From the NCBI GenBank assembly GCA_001898465.1, contig MKTX01000007.1, forward strand, positions 1 through 64,000: DNA of 64,000 nucleotides. Reading direction: 5' to 3'. The notes below the pieces were generated by a model. That model was given only the letters and a program-made list of their open reading frames with translations. It had not been told where the DNA came from and made no database searches. This stretch comes from Sphingobacteriales bacterium 39-19 (GTDB lineage Bacteria; Bacteroidota; Bacteroidia; Chitinophagales; Chitinophagaceae). Both the position numbers and the translations under genes were made by a program. This document shows, in pieces, positions 8,351-18,018 of this stretch (position 1 is the first letter of the stretch; the number at the start of each line of letters is the position of its first letter).

Positions 8351-8620
8351 TTAGATTTTAGCTGAAAGCTCTTTACCTGCTTTAAACTTAGCTACTTTTT
8401 TAGCTTTAATTTTAATAACCGCACCCGTTTGTGGGTTACGGCCATTACGAGCTGCTCTTTTAGAAACGGAGAAAGTTCCAAAACCAACTAAAGTAACTTT
8501 GTTGCCGGATTTTAATGTTTTTGTTACTGCTTCTACAAAAGAATCTAAAGCTGCATTTGCTTGTGTTTTTGTTACGCCTGCATCATCAGCAATTTTTGAA
8601 ATAAGTTCTGCTTTGTTCAT
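8351..8620 (-). CDS. hup: HU family DNA-binding protein
   Basis: An 89-residue histone-like protein that bends and compacts DNA as a dimer. The whole HU/IHF fold is present: N-terminal helices ([20 protein letters not shown]), the [18 protein letters not shown] arm with the conserved RNP tip that enters the minor groove, and C-terminal [12 protein letters not shown]. Length is normal. It has its own consensus promoter upstream and a strong terminator downstream, so it is a monocistronic unit. Confidence 0.97.
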   Translation of the reverse strand: MNKAELISKIADDAGVTKTQANAALDSFVEAVTKTLKSGNKVTLVGFGTFSVSKRAARNGRNPQTGAVIKIKAKKVAKFKAGKELSAKI

Positions 8621-8649
8621 AATACTATTTTTAATTTTTTTAAGAGAGA

Positions 8650-8679
8650 CAAATATAGATGCTTTTTACATTCAGCAAA
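8650..8679 (-). promoter_or_regulatory. promoter of the HU gene
   Basis: Minus-strand TTTG (8679-8676) is separated by 18 nt from a perfect -7 box TATATTTG (8657-8650). The start codon follows 30 nt downstream of the box. Confidence 0.65.
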
Positions 8680-8914
8680 ATATTTTTTATAAACGTAAAT
8701 ATACGATTTAGTGGCTGAGAGCCTTGTTTTTACTGGATTTTAAAAGATATTGCGGATGGGTGGACAAAAATACGGATGCAGGCAGCAAGGCTGAAAATGA
8801 GTGTGGTGGCGGGTTTTAGCGAGTTGTGCTTAAAATCCTTTGTGGTAGCGGTTTTCAGGGGAATATACAAACCTTTTTGTTTTGTTTTGCAAACTCTTTT
8901 TTTGTTTTGCACAA

Positions 8915-9223
8915 TTAGTTCACAATCTCCATCAGGCTCCTGAATGCCAGGAATTGATTGCCCCATTTATCAAATGATTTTTGCCGCATGTTGGCCGCAT
9001 GAAGTTCAATATAACGATTATAATCTGCCTTGCTATTGGCAAAATATTGAACCGCATAGGTAGGTCCTTCCGAATCATCGGTTTCCAGTAAACGAACGAT
9101 TCGTGCTTTTTCAAAACAGCCTGTACCGGTTACTTCAGGTACATGCTCTTCTTTTAACCAGTGTAGCCAGTCTTCATGAATGGAGTGCGTAACTTTTATG
9201 GTAACGTTATAAATAAAAGACAT
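8915..9223 (-). CDS. DUF4286 family protein
   Basis: A 102-residue cytoplasmic protein beginning MSFIYNVTIKVTHSIHEDWL, with (H/E)xWLxWLKEEHVPEV and a later YAVQYFANSKADYNRYIE. This matches the DUF4286 family, a ferredoxin-like alpha/beta barrel fold typical of Bacteroidota whose biochemical role is unknown. It begins 6 bp after the stop of exonuclease III on the same strand, so the two are surely co-transcribed. The coupling hints at nothing more specific than shared expression. Downstream, about 230 bp up to the HU promoter hold no gene I can support. Confidence 0.85.
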   Translation of the reverse strand: MSFIYNVTIKVTHSIHEDWLHWLKEEHVPEVTGTGCFEKARIVRLLETDDSEGPTYAVQYFANSKADYNRYIELHAANMRQKSFDKWGNQFLAFRSLMEIVN

Positions 9224-9229
9224 ACTGTT

Positions 9230-9994
9230 TTATTTTATTTCCAGGTAAATTGGGCAATGATCACTTTGCTTTACATCAGGATAGATGGCAGCTGCCTGTA
9301 ATTGATTTCTTAAGGCTTCTGTTACAGATATATAATCTATACGCCAACCTTTATTATTCAGCCGTACACTGGGAAAGCGCTGGCTCCACCAGGTGTAATG
9401 GTGGGGTTCTTTATTAAAAAAGCGAAAACTGTCAATCCATCCACTGTTAAAAAACCGGGTCATCCATTCTCTTTCTTCGGGGAGAAAGCCTGATGATTTT
9501 TTATTTCCTTTAGGATCATGTATATCTATCTCAGTATGGGCAATATTATAATCGCCACATAATATCATCCGGGGATTTGTTTTTTTTAATGTATCGAGGT
9601 GTGCCTGCATTTCATCCAGCCATTGGTATTTATATCGTTGCCGTTCATCGCCGGAAGTGCCGGAGGGAAAATAGGCATTGATTAAGGTGATATCACCGAA
9701 TTGTAATTCTATTACCCGGCCTTCAAAATCACTGAGCTCATGGCCGGTTCCTGTTTTTACGGTATCGGGTTTTATTTTAGTAAATACGGCTACCCCGCTA
9801 TATCCTTTTTTTTGTGCGCTAAACCAATGGTGCTGAAAACCCAATTCTTCAAATGGTTTCAAATCTATATCCTGGCTGGTTGCTTTTGTTTCCTGCAGGC
9901 ATATAATATCAGCCGGATTCGTTTTTAACCAATCAATCAACCCTTTTTTTATGGCGGCACGAATACCATTTACATTATAAGAAATGATGCGCAT
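9230..9994 (-). CDS. xth: exodeoxyribonuclease III / AP endonuclease
   Basis: Base-excision-repair enzyme that cuts DNA 5' to abasic sites and degrades 3' ends. At 254 residues it is the usual XthA size. Conserved motifs in order: YNVNGIRAA (start), LQETKA with the metal-binding Glu near residue 35, GVAVFTK, GDYNIAHTEID with the catalytic Asp/Asn pair, RIDYISVT and the terminal SDHCPIYLE Asp-His. It is followed 6 bp later by a DUF4286 gene and lies downstream of the metH genes, separated by 85 bp. Confidence 0.95.
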   Translation of the reverse strand: MRIISYNVNGIRAAIKKGLIDWLKTNPADIICLQETKATSQDIDLKPFEELGFQHHWFSAQKKGYSGVAVFTKIKPDTVKTGTGHELSDFEGRVIELQFGDITLINAYFPSGTSGDERQRYKYQWLDEMQAHLDTLKKTNPRMILCGDYNIAHTEIDIHDPKGNKKSSGFLPEEREWMTRFFNSGWIDSFRFFNKEPHHYTWWSQRFPSVRLNNKGWRIDYISVTEALRNQLQAAAIYPDVKQSDHCPIYLEIK

Positions 9995-10079
9995 TTTATG
10001 TTTTTAAAATAATGCTGCAATTTACCCGATACCCTGTGTAAAGCAAAATGCTTTTACGGGAATGGCAACGCCATTTATT

Positions 10080-12746
10080 TTAATCCAGTATGGGGCTGAG
10101 CCATTTTGTAGCTTCGTCCAGGGTCATTCCTTTGCGTGTGGCAAAATCGGCTAACTGGTCTTTATCTATACGGCCTACTCCAAAATAGTGGCTACCCGGG
10201 TGTGCAAAATACCAACCGCAAACAGAAGCCGGCGGAGACATGGCCAGGCTTTCGGTAAGTTCAATACCAATATTTTCAGTTACATGCAGCATTTTGAACA
10301 ACTTTCTTTTTTCGGTATGATCGGGGCAGGCGGGATAACCGGGAGCCGGGCGGATACCGGTATATTTTTCTTTAATGATCTCGTCATTACTCAGCGTTTC
10401 GCCGGCACTATATCCCCATAGTTCTTTCCTGGTTTTATAATGCATATATTCTGCAAAGGCTTCTACAAACCGATCGGCCAATATTTGAACCATAATTTTA
10501 TTGAACTCATCATTTTCTTTGGCAAAACGCAGGATATGTTCCTGCGCCCCATGAATGGTAACGGCAAAAGCGCCCATATAATCTTTTCCCATATCGGCAG
10601 GCCTTACAAAATCTGCTAAAGAATAACTCGGTTGGTTAGCTGCTTTTTTTAATTGCTGGCGCAGGCTCTCCAGCTGTACCGGTCCCTCTTTTACCTGTAC
10701 CGTAATCGTATCTTTATTATTGCTGTTGGCTGGCCAGTATCCTACTACGGCATCGGCCCGGAACCATTTACCTGCTACTATTTTATCTACTAAGGCAAGG
10801 GCATCACTATGTAATTTCCTGGCTTCGGTTCCAAATTTTTCATCATCCAAAACTGTGGGAAAATGTCCCGGCATTTCCCAGCCAATAAAGAATGGCCCCC
10901 AGTCGATAAACCGGGCAATTTCGCCCAGGTCTACATTTTTAAAAACTTGTACTCCATTTACCCGGGGCTCGGTGGGTTTGTAATTTGCCCAATCAAAATT
11001 TTCTTTAATTTTTAATGCCTCATCATAAGTGATGAGGGGCTTGGTTCCTCTTTTTTTAAGAAATTGTTCTCTTACTTTTTCATATTCATTTTCTATGTTT
11101 TCTAAAAAAATTTTCTTTTGGTCGTTGTTGAGTAAATTACTTACTACCGTCACGCTTCTGCTGGCATCCAATACATGCACTACCCCGTTATCGTATTTAG
11201 GGGCAATCCTTACCGCCGTGTGGGTACGGCTGGTAGTGGCCCCGCCAATGAGCAGGGGAAGGTTCATATTCCTTCTTTTCATTTCATCGGCAACATGTAC
11301 CATTTCATCAAGCGAAGGGGTAATAAGGCCGGATAAGCCGATGATGGCCGCATTGTGGGCAATTGCTTCATCCAGTATTTTATCGGCAGGGACCATTACG
11401 CCGAGATCTTTAACGGTATAACCATTACAACCCAATACAACACCCACTATGTTTTTACCAATATCATGCACATCGCCTTTTACAGTGGCTAATAATACGA
11501 GGGGTGCATTGCTGGCTTCTTTTTTTTCTGCTTCAATATAAGGTTGTAACCAGGCCACACTTTTTTTCATAACACGGGCGCTTTTTACTACTTGAGGTAA
11601 AAACATTTTTCCTGCGCCAAATAAATCGCCCACCACATTCATCCCATCCATGAGGGGGCCTTCAATTACCTGCAGCGGTTTAGGATATTTTAAGCGGGCT
11701 TCTTCGGTGTCCAAATCAATATAATCGGTAATGCCGTTTACCAGTGAATGGGTCAGGCGTTCTTCTACGGTACCCTGGCGCCAGGTTTCATCTTTAATAT
11801 TTTCTTTTCCTTTTGATTTTACTTTATCTGCAAAAATGATAAGGCTTTCGGTGGCGCTATTGTCATCATTATTTTTGTTCATGATCACATTTTCGCAAAG
11901 GGTTCTTAGTTCCGGTTCTATTTCATCGTACACTACCAATTGGCCGGCATTTACAATACCCATATCCATACCGGCTTCTATAGCATGTAATAAAAACACA
12001 CTATGTATGGCTTCACGCACATGATCATTCCCCCTAAATGAAAAGGATACATTGCTTACGCCGCCACTTACTTTAGCCAATGGCATAAGCCTTTTTATTT
12101 CTTTGGTGGCTTCAATAAAATCTACAGCATAATTATTATGTTCTTCGATGCCTGTGGCGATAGCGAAAATATTGGGATCAAAAATAATGTCCTGCGGATT
12201 GAAGCCTACTTTTTTTGTAAGGATTTCATAAGCCCGCTTACAGATCTCTACCTTTCTTTCTTTGGTATCGGCCTGCCCCTGTTCATCAAAAGCCATTACA
12301 ATTACAGCGGCACCAAAACTTTTACAAATAAAAGCCTGTTCTATAAACTTTTCTTCCCCTTCTTTCATGGAGATGGAGTTTACAATACACTTTCCCTGTA
12401 CACATTTTAATCCCGCTTCCAGTATTTCAAATTTACTGCTATCAATCATGATGGGGATCTTTGCAATATCGGGTTCGGCCTGTACCAGGTTTAAAAAAGT
12501 GGTCATTGCGGTTACGCCATCCAGCAGGGCATCGTCCATATTTACATCAATTACCTGGGCCCCGTTTTCTACTTGCTGGCGGGCTACGCTTAAAGCTTCT
12601 TCATAATTTCCTTCTCTTACCAGGCGTGCAAATTTTTTACTGCCGGTTACATTGGTTCGTTCTCCAATATTTACAAAGTTGGTTTCGGGCCTTACTATTA
12701 AGGGTTCCAGGCCACTCAGGCGAAGGAAAGGTTTTATTGTACTCAT
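10080..12746 (-). CDS. metH: methionine synthase, cobalamin-dependent, folate/B12/activation part
   Basis: The 888-residue protein carries three of the four MetH modules. These are the pterin/methyl-tetrahydrofolate domain (about 1-300, [14 protein letters not shown]), the cap plus B12-binding domain (about 310-560) with D-x-H-x-x-G at 425-430, whose His427 is the expected cobalt ligand, and the C-terminal activation domain with [12 protein letters not shown] near 799-810. The homocysteine-binding module is missing here and is encoded by the separate upstream ORF, so the two proteins must act together to methylate homocysteine from methyl-THF. The split arrangement is known in Bacteroidota. 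The two genes are 83 bp apart, with a hairpin between them. No metF follows; the next gene is xth. Confidence 0.95.
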   Translation of the reverse strand: MSTIKPFLRLSGLEPLIVRPETNFVNIGERTNVTGSKKFARLVREGNYEEALSVARQQVENGAQVIDVNMDDALLDGVTAMTTFLNLVQAEPDIAKIPIMIDSSKFEILEAGLKCVQGKCIVNSISMKEGEEKFIEQAFICKSFGAAVIVMAFDEQGQADTKERKVEICKRAYEILTKKVGFNPQDIIFDPNIFAIATGIEEHNNYAVDFIEATKEIKRLMPLAKVSGGVSNVSFSFRGNDHVREAIHSVFLLHAIEAGMDMGIVNAGQLVVYDEIEPELRTLCENVIMNKNNDDNSATESLIIFADKVKSKGKENIKDETWRQGTVEERLTHSLVNGITDYIDLDTEEARLKYPKPLQVIEGPLMDGMNVVGDLFGAGKMFLPQVVKSARVMKKSVAWLQPYIEAEKKEASNAPLVLLATVKGDVHDIGKNIVGVVLGCNGYTVKDLGVMVPADKILDEAIAHNAAIIGLSGLITPSLDEMVHVADEMKRRNMNLPLLIGGATTSRTHTAVRIAPKYDNGVVHVLDASRSVTVVSNLLNNDQKKIFLENIENEYEKVREQFLKKRGTKPLITYDEALKIKENFDWANYKPTEPRVNGVQVFKNVDLGEIARFIDWGPFFIGWEMPGHFPTVLDDEKFGTEARKLHSDALALVDKIVAGKWFRADAVVGYWPANSNNKDTITVQVKEGPVQLESLRQQLKKAANQPSYSLADFVRPADMGKDYMGAFAVTIHGAQEHILRFAKENDEFNKIMVQILADRFVEAFAEYMHYKTRKELWGYSAGETLSNDEIIKEKYTGIRPAPGYPACPDHTEKRKLFKMLHVTENIGIELTESLAMSPPASVCGWYFAHPGSHYFGVGRIDKDQLADFATRKGMTLDEATKWLSPILD

Positions 12747-12760
12747 CTCTTATATATATT

Positions 12761-12789
12761 GCTACCGGCTTGCCTATAGTGGCGGTAGC
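12761..12789 (-). promoter_or_regulatory. hairpin between the two metH genes
   Basis: On the minus strand GCTACCG and CGGTAGC form a perfect 7-bp stem with a 15-nt loop. The 3' edge lies 14 nt upstream of the start codon of the downstream metH ORF. It is not followed by a T-run, so it is unlikely to be a simple terminator. It could stabilise the mRNA or tune translation of the second protein. Confidence 0.5.
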
Positions 12790-12829
12790 TTTTTATTTGT
12801 TTTATTTAATTCATTGATGCTTTGTATAG

Positions 12830-13828
12830 CTACAAAGTTTCTTCCAGTACGGGCAATTGCCTGGGTGCATATTTTGAAACATTTTCTGCTATGTGTTTTA
12901 TATGATCGGGCGTGGTACCGCAGCATCCACCCACTATATTGAGGTATCCGTCTTTTGCCCATTCTTCTACAATATGGGCGGTTTCGTGAGGTTGTTCATC
13001 ATATTCACCAAAGGCATTGGGTAAACCTGCATTGGGATAGGCAGAGGTATAACAGGCTGCAATATTAGATAGTTCCTGGATGTGCGGGCGCATTTCTTTG
13101 GCACCTAAAGCACAGTTTAATCCTATACTGAGCGGGTTGGCATGCATAACTGAAATATAAAAAGCTTCTAAGGTTTGCCCGCTGAGGGTACGGCCACTGG
13201 CATCGGTAATGGTGCCACTGATCATAATAGGAAGTTCCGGGATATTATTTTTTCTGAAATAATTTTTTGCTGCATAAATAGCTGCTTTGGCATTTAAGGT
13301 GTCGAAGATTGTTTCAATTAATAATAAATCGGCTCCGCCATCTGTTAAACCTTTTATTTGTTCGGTATATGCCTGGGCAACTTCATCGAAGCTAACGGCC
13401 CTGAAGCCGGGGTTATTTACATCGGGAGATAAGGAAAGTGTTTTATTGAGCGGGCCTATGGCGCCGGCCACCCATGCCGTTTTACCCGATTGTGATATGG
13501 CTTTCCGGGCACATTTTACAGCCGCTACATTTAATTCATAAGCAAGTTCCTGCATATCATAGTCTGCCTGGGCTATAGATGTACTGCTGAAGGTATTGGT
13601 TTCTATGATATCTGCGCCGGCATCTAAATATTCTTTATGAATTTCAGTAATAATATCGGGGCGGGTTATGCTAAGCAGATCATTGTTTCCTTTTACGTCT
13701 TTATGCCAGTTTTTAAACCGCTCGCCACGGTAATCCTGTTCATTGAGTTTTCGTTGCTGTATCATGGTGCCCATAGCGCCATCAATAATTAAAATGCGTT
13801 TTTTTAATTCGTCTGTAATGTTTGCCAT
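12830..13828 (-). CDS. metH: homocysteine S-methyltransferase domain protein (MetH N-terminal part)
   Basis: A 332-residue TIM-barrel protein corresponding to the first module of MetH, which binds and activates homocysteine through zinc. The start at 13828 ([20 protein letters not shown]) fits the family; an open extension of 61 codons upstream is non-homologous and overlaps the leader. Zinc ligands are visible: Cys239 in [12 protein letters not shown] and the Cys302-Cys303 pair in [10 protein letters not shown]. It should work with the product of the following gene. A consensus promoter and a leader of about 200 nt with strong folding potential precede it, suggesting RNA-level control. Confidence 0.94.
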   Translation of the reverse strand: MANITDELKKRILIIDGAMGTMIQQRKLNEQDYRGERFKNWHKDVKGNNDLLSITRPDIITEIHKEYLDAGADIIETNTFSSTSIAQADYDMQELAYELNVAAVKCARKAISQSGKTAWVAGAIGPLNKTLSLSPDVNNPGFRAVSFDEVAQAYTEQIKGLTDGGADLLLIETIFDTLNAKAAIYAAKNYFRKNNIPELPIMISGTITDASGRTLSGQTLEAFYISVMHANPLSIGLNCALGAKEMRPHIQELSNIAACYTSAYPNAGLPNAFGEYDEQPHETAHIVEEWAKDGYLNIVGGCCGTTPDHIKHIAENVSKYAPRQLPVLEETL

Positions 13829-14034
13829 ATTATTTTTTTTGCCTGCTGCGCAGGGTTTTACCTGTACAAGGGAGTGACACAACGATGTGTGGCCTTGCAC
13901 CGCAGCCGGTTGCCTAAAAATAGAATTGACTTTTAAACGATTTACAAACCCAGAAAGTATGCGGGAGAGGTATTCGTTTATTAGTTCAATTTTTTTGTGT
14001 GGGGTGAACAATAAACAAATCCTCCCACCGGGAG
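13829..14034 (-). promoter_or_regulatory. structured 5' leader of metH, candidate riboswitch or attenuator
   Basis: Between the promoter and the metH start codon lie about 200 nt with several strong foldings on the minus strand. First is a 16-bp stem with one bulge, arms 14020-14005 and 13988-13972. Next, ACCG/CGGT around GCTG at 13909-13898 within GCAACCGGCTGCGGTGC. Then GTGCAAGG with CCTTGTAC (outer arms near 13899-13892 and 13870-13863) enclosing ACACA-TCGT-TGTGT. Last is CCTGC-GCA-GCAGG just before the start. The GGCAACC...GGTGC part resembles helix P3 of the SAM-I (S-box) riboswitch, but the S-box 5' half (GAGGGA region) is not present. Identity is therefore open. Confidence 0.5.
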
Positions 14035-14065
14035 CAAAGTTAATTCAAAACTATATGAATTCAAA
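14035..14065 (-). promoter_or_regulatory. metH: promoter of the metH leader
   Basis: Minus-strand TTTG (14065-14062) is followed after exactly 19 nt by TAACTTTG (14042-14035), a full match to the Bacteroidota consensus. It lies just outside the stop codon of the upstream M1 peptidase gene and predicts a start site near 14030, hence a leader of about 200 nt. Confidence 0.7.
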
Positions 14066-14071
14066 ATGCGC

Positions 14072-15940
14072 TTAAGGATGGGGGGAAATGCTGTTATTGC
14101 TATAATCGGTGTCAATTACATAAGGGCTGCCCAGGGTGATAGTTTTGATGGGTTTTGTTACCATTACCGGAATAGAAACGAAGTTGCTGTTTTGCCACAA
14201 TACGGCTGAGCGATATATTTTTTGGGTGCTGCCATCTTTATATAAGATATTTATATGTACCGGCATGGGCTTGCCGCCGATGTTTTTGATTTGTATTTTT
14301 TTATAAATTCCTTTGCCAGATAGTTTTTCAATGGCCAGGTTGGGGATGCTGTTATCAAAAAACCAGCGTTGCCAGAACCAGTTTAGGTTTACCCCGCTGC
14401 CCGCATTCATTGCTGCAAAAAAATCGAAGGGCAGGGGATGTTTTCCGTTCCAATGTGTAAAATAATAATGAAGGCCTGCAAAAAACCGGGCATCGCCCAA
14501 TATCTCTTTTGCATATAAATAAGCGAGTGCGGGTTTGGGATAGGAATTTATGAAATAAGCCATTCCATTTTGATAAGTACTGTTAATCATAATGGGTAAA
14601 TCAGCTTCGGTACCCGCAGTTGTTTCCGTACGTTTTACGCCATATAAATCTACGATGCCGGAATCAATTAAGGGCGATATGATCCATTCTCCAATAGTGG
14701 CCCATCCCTCATCCATCCAGGCATATTTAGTTTCGTTGGTACCCATATAAAACGGGAACAGGGTATGAAAGATTTCGTGCGTAGTAAGTTCAATACTTTC
14801 ATGCCGGTCTTCTACAGGATTATCATTTGCCATCATCGGGTATTCCATTTGATCTAACCCATCAAAAACAGTGATGTGGTTATACGGGTAGGGCCATTTG
14901 GGAAATTGATAGCTTATGGCTGCTACCGTTTTACGGGCATCGGCTGCAATGAGATAATAATCTGTATGATTTTTATTAAATACTGCATCCGCACGGGTTC
15001 GGCGGCCTGTTTGCGGATCCACTACCAGGCTACTGCTTTGCCATAGGTAATGATTGCTGCAGGCAAATGCGATATCGGTAACCTTATTGGCAGTGAACTT
15101 CCAGGTATTGTATATATTGTTTTTTGAAATATTTTTTTTAACCAGGTCGGTACTGTCTATAATAAATATGATACTGTCTGATTGGTTTGCCTGTTTAAAG
15201 CGGGAAAGGTAGGGTTCATTTAATACGTTGTCTGCATTTAGTAAATCGCCGGTGGCCCATACCTGGTAATTACCGGGAACGGTTACCGAAACATTAAAAT
15301 TACAGAAATCGTTATAGAACTCAAGGTTGCCAAGATAGGGCTGTTGATTCCATCCATCGATATCATCATATACGGCAATGCGGGGAAAAAAGTAAGCTAC
15401 AAAAAATGCGCCTTCATCTACCTGGCCCTGCCTGATGTGAGAATTTTTATTTAAAGTAAAATGATATTCTACATCGCAAAGTAAAGACTGGCCGGGTGCC
15501 AGGGGTTGTATGGGTACCATCATATTGGTAGATGTGCTGTGGTAATTCTCTTTTGCTATTTCTTTACCGGCAATTTTTAATTTTTCAATTTGCATGCCCT
15601 CTGTAATATCTTCTTCCCGGATGGGCATAAGGCGCTCGGCTCCTTTTTTATATAAATTGGGATAGCATTTAAACAGGAGGGTATGAAGCGTATCGGGACT
15701 ATTATTGAAATACTCTATATGGGTGGTTCCGGTAATGGTATTATTGCCGGGGTTGAGATTTACATCAATGCTGTAGTTGGCTGTATTTTGCCAATAATTT
15801 TTACCCGGCACTCCTTGTAAGCTGCGTATGTTGTTATCGTACGATTTTTTAATATTGAGCGGTATGGGGAGTTTTTGTTGTGCTTTTGCCGCCGGTATAA
15901 ATAAAACCAGGCATGCGGTTCCCATTAAATAACGTAACAT
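14072..15940 (-). CDS. M1 family metallopeptidase (aminopeptidase N-like), exported
   Basis: A 622-residue zinc peptidase with a signal peptide (MLRYLMGTACLVLFIPAAKA), so it acts in the periplasm or outside. The gluzincin site is complete: HEIFH at 388-392 and the third ligand Glu411 in WMDEGWA, exactly the HExxH-18-E spacing of M1. An exopeptidase-like motif QMEYPMM precedes it in place of GAMEN. The N-terminal beta-domain (TGTTHIEYFNNSPDTLHTL) is also typical. There is no T9SS tail. It is 21 bp downstream of the TPR gene and probably co-transcribed. It releases N-terminal residues from peptides, consistent with the protease-rich surroundings. Confidence 0.9.
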   Translation of the reverse strand: MLRYLMGTACLVLFIPAAKAQQKLPIPLNIKKSYDNNIRSLQGVPGKNYWQNTANYSIDVNLNPGNNTITGTTHIEYFNNSPDTLHTLLFKCYPNLYKKGAERLMPIREEDITEGMQIEKLKIAGKEIAKENYHSTSTNMMVPIQPLAPGQSLLCDVEYHFTLNKNSHIRQGQVDEGAFFVAYFFPRIAVYDDIDGWNQQPYLGNLEFYNDFCNFNVSVTVPGNYQVWATGDLLNADNVLNEPYLSRFKQANQSDSIIFIIDSTDLVKKNISKNNIYNTWKFTANKVTDIAFACSNHYLWQSSSLVVDPQTGRRTRADAVFNKNHTDYYLIAADARKTVAAISYQFPKWPYPYNHITVFDGLDQMEYPMMANDNPVEDRHESIELTTHEIFHTLFPFYMGTNETKYAWMDEGWATIGEWIISPLIDSGIVDLYGVKRTETTAGTEADLPIMINSTYQNGMAYFINSYPKPALAYLYAKEILGDARFFAGLHYYFTHWNGKHPLPFDFFAAMNAGSGVNLNWFWQRWFFDNSIPNLAIEKLSGKGIYKKIQIKNIGGKPMPVHINILYKDGSTQKIYRSAVLWQNSNFVSIPVMVTKPIKTITLGSPYVIDTDYSNNSISPHP

Positions 15941-15961
15941 AAAATAAATATTAAAAAGTGA

Positions 15962-16504
15962 TTAGCTTGTTAAGCCCGGTGTTTTATTGATGAGCTCTTT
16001 TTTTTCTGCGATATTCATTTTTAAAAGGCAGCGTTCAATATCTTCCTGGTAAGACTTTATTTTATCATCATTGAGGCAGCAGAGAATTGCTTTTTCATAA
16101 TTGCTGATGGCTTCCTGGAAATTAAATTTTAATTCTTCCATGATGGCCTTCTTGGCAAATATCCATGATTTTTCAAGGGTAACGATGGTTAAGCATTTTT
16201 CCAGGTGCCGGTTCAAATCATCGTAACGCTCCAGGTCATTTAAGAAAGTAGCATAATGAAAATAAGGGTGTGGGTACAGGGGGTCGCACTTCATGGCTGT
16301 GATGAAATGATTTTCTGCCCGGTCATAATTATCAAATTGAGTTTTTAATAACCAGCCCAGTGAATTGTGTGCGGGTGCATGTTTTGGGTCTTCATACAAA
16401 ATGGATTCGCATTTGCGGAAGGCTTCGGCATACAGGTTGTTTTTTATATCCGCTTCTGATTCTAAGTAAAGCTCATCGATATTCATACTCTCCATAATTT
16501 TCAT
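15962..16504 (-). CDS. tetratricopeptide repeat protein
   Basis: A 180-residue cytoplasmic protein without signal peptide. At least three TPR-like helix pairs are visible: around AEAFRKCESILYEDPKHAPAH, YDRAENHFITAMKCDPLYPH, and FQEAISNYEKAILC near the C-terminus. TPR proteins are scaffolds for protein contacts; no partner is indicated here beyond its position 21 bp upstream of the M1 peptidase. Three possible ATGs lie at the start (residues 1, 4 and 7), and I cannot choose between them from sequence alone. Confidence 0.8.
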   Translation of the reverse strand: MKIMESMNIDELYLESEADIKNNLYAEAFRKCESILYEDPKHAPAHNSLGWLLKTQFDNYDRAENHFITAMKCDPLYPHPYFHYATFLNDLERYDDLNRHLEKCLTIVTLEKSWIFAKKAIMEELKFNFQEAISNYEKAILCCLNDDKIKSYQEDIERCLLKMNIAEKKELINKTPGLTS

Positions 16505-16580
16505 TTAATGATATACCCTACAAGGTACGCTTATCCGGATATTGCGGGGTAAATAAGACCCCCAAAATATTGTAAATATT

Positions 16581-17930
16581 TTATAAGAACCGGTACACTT
16601 TATACCCCCATGCGGGCAGGGATAGGGTAGCCTGCCGGGTTATATTTTCCATCTGGTCAGTAAATATTTCTTTTACCTCGCCGTATATACCTGCACTTTT
16701 AAAACTTACTACTACAGGGGAGGCCGATAAATTTAAAACTACTAATATTTTATTGTTATTTTTTTGGCGGGTGTAGGCAAATATTTTATCATCGTTTGTG
16801 GTTTCTATTTTAGTATAGCCTGCATCCACAGCCAGGGCAGGATTGTTTTTTCTTTCCGTTAATAAAGTTTTATAAAATGCGGCCCGTTTATATTTTCCCC
16901 AGGTAATTTCATCTTTATAAAAAAAGGAGAGTGAATCTAAGTAAGGTTCTTCCTGCCCACTATAAATGAGGGGTAAGCTGGCCCGCATGGTTTGGGTAAG
17001 AACGGCAAAAGGGGCATGGCTTGGTCCGGGAAAAGTAGCATAGTCACTTTTGTTCCAGCTATTTTCATCGTGGTTGCTGGTAAAATATAATTTTATAGCA
17101 CCGGGTACAAAAGTTTCATCTTGTTGCATGAGTACCGTATCTAATACTTTTGCGGAACTTTTACCTGCGGCTACTTCTTTCATTTTTGCAAACATATTCC
17201 AGCCATAGGTTGTATTAAAACCGGCATCATGTATCCATGCGGTATTGGCTTCGGCCAGCATAAAAATATCGGGTTTCATTTTTTTTAAGGCTTCTATACA
17301 GGGTTGCCAGAAACTGCGGGGCACTTCGGCAGCAACGTCACACCGAAAGCCGTCAATTCCTGTTTCTGCCACCCAAAACTTCATTGCCTGGATCATGCTA
17401 TCTTTTAATACCGGGTTATCGTAATTCAAATCCCGTGTGTCACTCCAGTCAAAAGCATATTTGGCTACCCCGTTCTTGTCTCTTACATAAAAGTCAGGAT
17501 TTGTTTTTAGCCAGCGATTGTCTGCGCCGCTATGGTTTGCCACCCAGTCTGTAATCACTTTAAAACCCATGGCATGTGCTTTTTTTACCAGTTCTTTCCA
17601 GTCTTGCAGGGTGCCAAATTCAGGGTTTACCGCCGTATAATCGGCTACGGCATAATAACTGCCTAAGGCTCCTTTGCGATCTGTTTTACTGATGGGTGTT
17701 ATGGGCATGAACCATAAAATTTCTACCCCCATTTCTTTTAACCGGGGCAGGCTTTTTTCAAAGGCTTTAAATGTGCCTTCGGGGCTGTATTGCCTTACAT
17801 TTACTTCATAAATATTTGATTGCTGTATCCATTGCGGAAAATTAATATCGCCTGTAGATACAATTTGTGCATGGCATGCAAATACTGTTACTATAAAAAG
17901 AGTAAGGGTAAATAATTTTTTATTAATCAT
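16581..17930 (-). CDS. GH13 alpha-amylase family enzyme, exported
   Basis: A 449-residue glycoside hydrolase with a signal peptide beginning at 17930 (MINKKLFTLTLFIVTVFACHAQ). An upstream in-frame extension of 54 codons reads through a terminator-like hairpin and is rejected. The (beta/alpha)8 barrel shows the four GH13 regions: DWVANHSG (I), GFRCDVAAEVP with the nucleophile Asp near residue 198 (II), MLAEAN with the acid/base Glu near 225 (III), and TSNHDENSW with the transition-state Asp near 288 (IV). A small C-terminal beta-domain follows. It cleaves alpha-glucosidic bonds in the periplasm or outside; starch or maltodextrin is the likely substrate, but specificity cannot be fixed. There is no SusCD pair nearby. 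Confidence 0.92.
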   Translation of the reverse strand: MINKKLFTLTLFIVTVFACHAQIVSTGDINFPQWIQQSNIYEVNVRQYSPEGTFKAFEKSLPRLKEMGVEILWFMPITPISKTDRKGALGSYYAVADYTAVNPEFGTLQDWKELVKKAHAMGFKVITDWVANHSGADNRWLKTNPDFYVRDKNGVAKYAFDWSDTRDLNYDNPVLKDSMIQAMKFWVAETGIDGFRCDVAAEVPRSFWQPCIEALKKMKPDIFMLAEANTAWIHDAGFNTTYGWNMFAKMKEVAAGKSSAKVLDTVLMQQDETFVPGAIKLYFTSNHDENSWNKSDYATFPGPSHAPFAVLTQTMRASLPLIYSGQEEPYLDSLSFFYKDEITWGKYKRAAFYKTLLTERKNNPALAVDAGYTKIETTNDDKIFAYTRQKNNNKILVVLNLSASPVVVSFKSAGIYGEVKEIFTDQMENITRQATLSLPAWGYKVYRFL

Positions 17931-17975
17931 GCTTTGCGATTCTTTTTTTTGAGAATATGTGTGGACTAAATTACA

Positions 17976-18001
17976 ATAAAAAAGCCGGTTGAAAACCGGC
18001 T
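17976..18001 (-). terminator. terminator after the DinB gene
   Basis: AGCCGGTT (17983-17990) pairs with AACCGGCT (17994-18001) around a 3-nt loop, followed on the minus strand by a T-rich tail. It separates the DinB gene from the GH13 gene. Confidence 0.8.
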
Positions 18002-18018
18002 GTATCATCGTAAATAAT

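Noticed and set aside
8730-8966. 78-codon minus-strand frame overlapping the end of DUF4286
   Set aside because: Low-complexity, no homology features, out of frame with the real gene; not supported.
13829-14011. N-terminal extension of the homocysteine methyltransferase frame
   Set aside because: The extension overlaps the promoter-proximal leader and has no similarity to the family; the start at 13828 fits.
13829-14034. Calling the metH leader a SAM-I riboswitch outright
   Set aside because: Only the P3-like GGCAACC...GGTGC part is recognisable; the conserved GAGGGA/GGCC 5' half and a closing P1 helix were not found.
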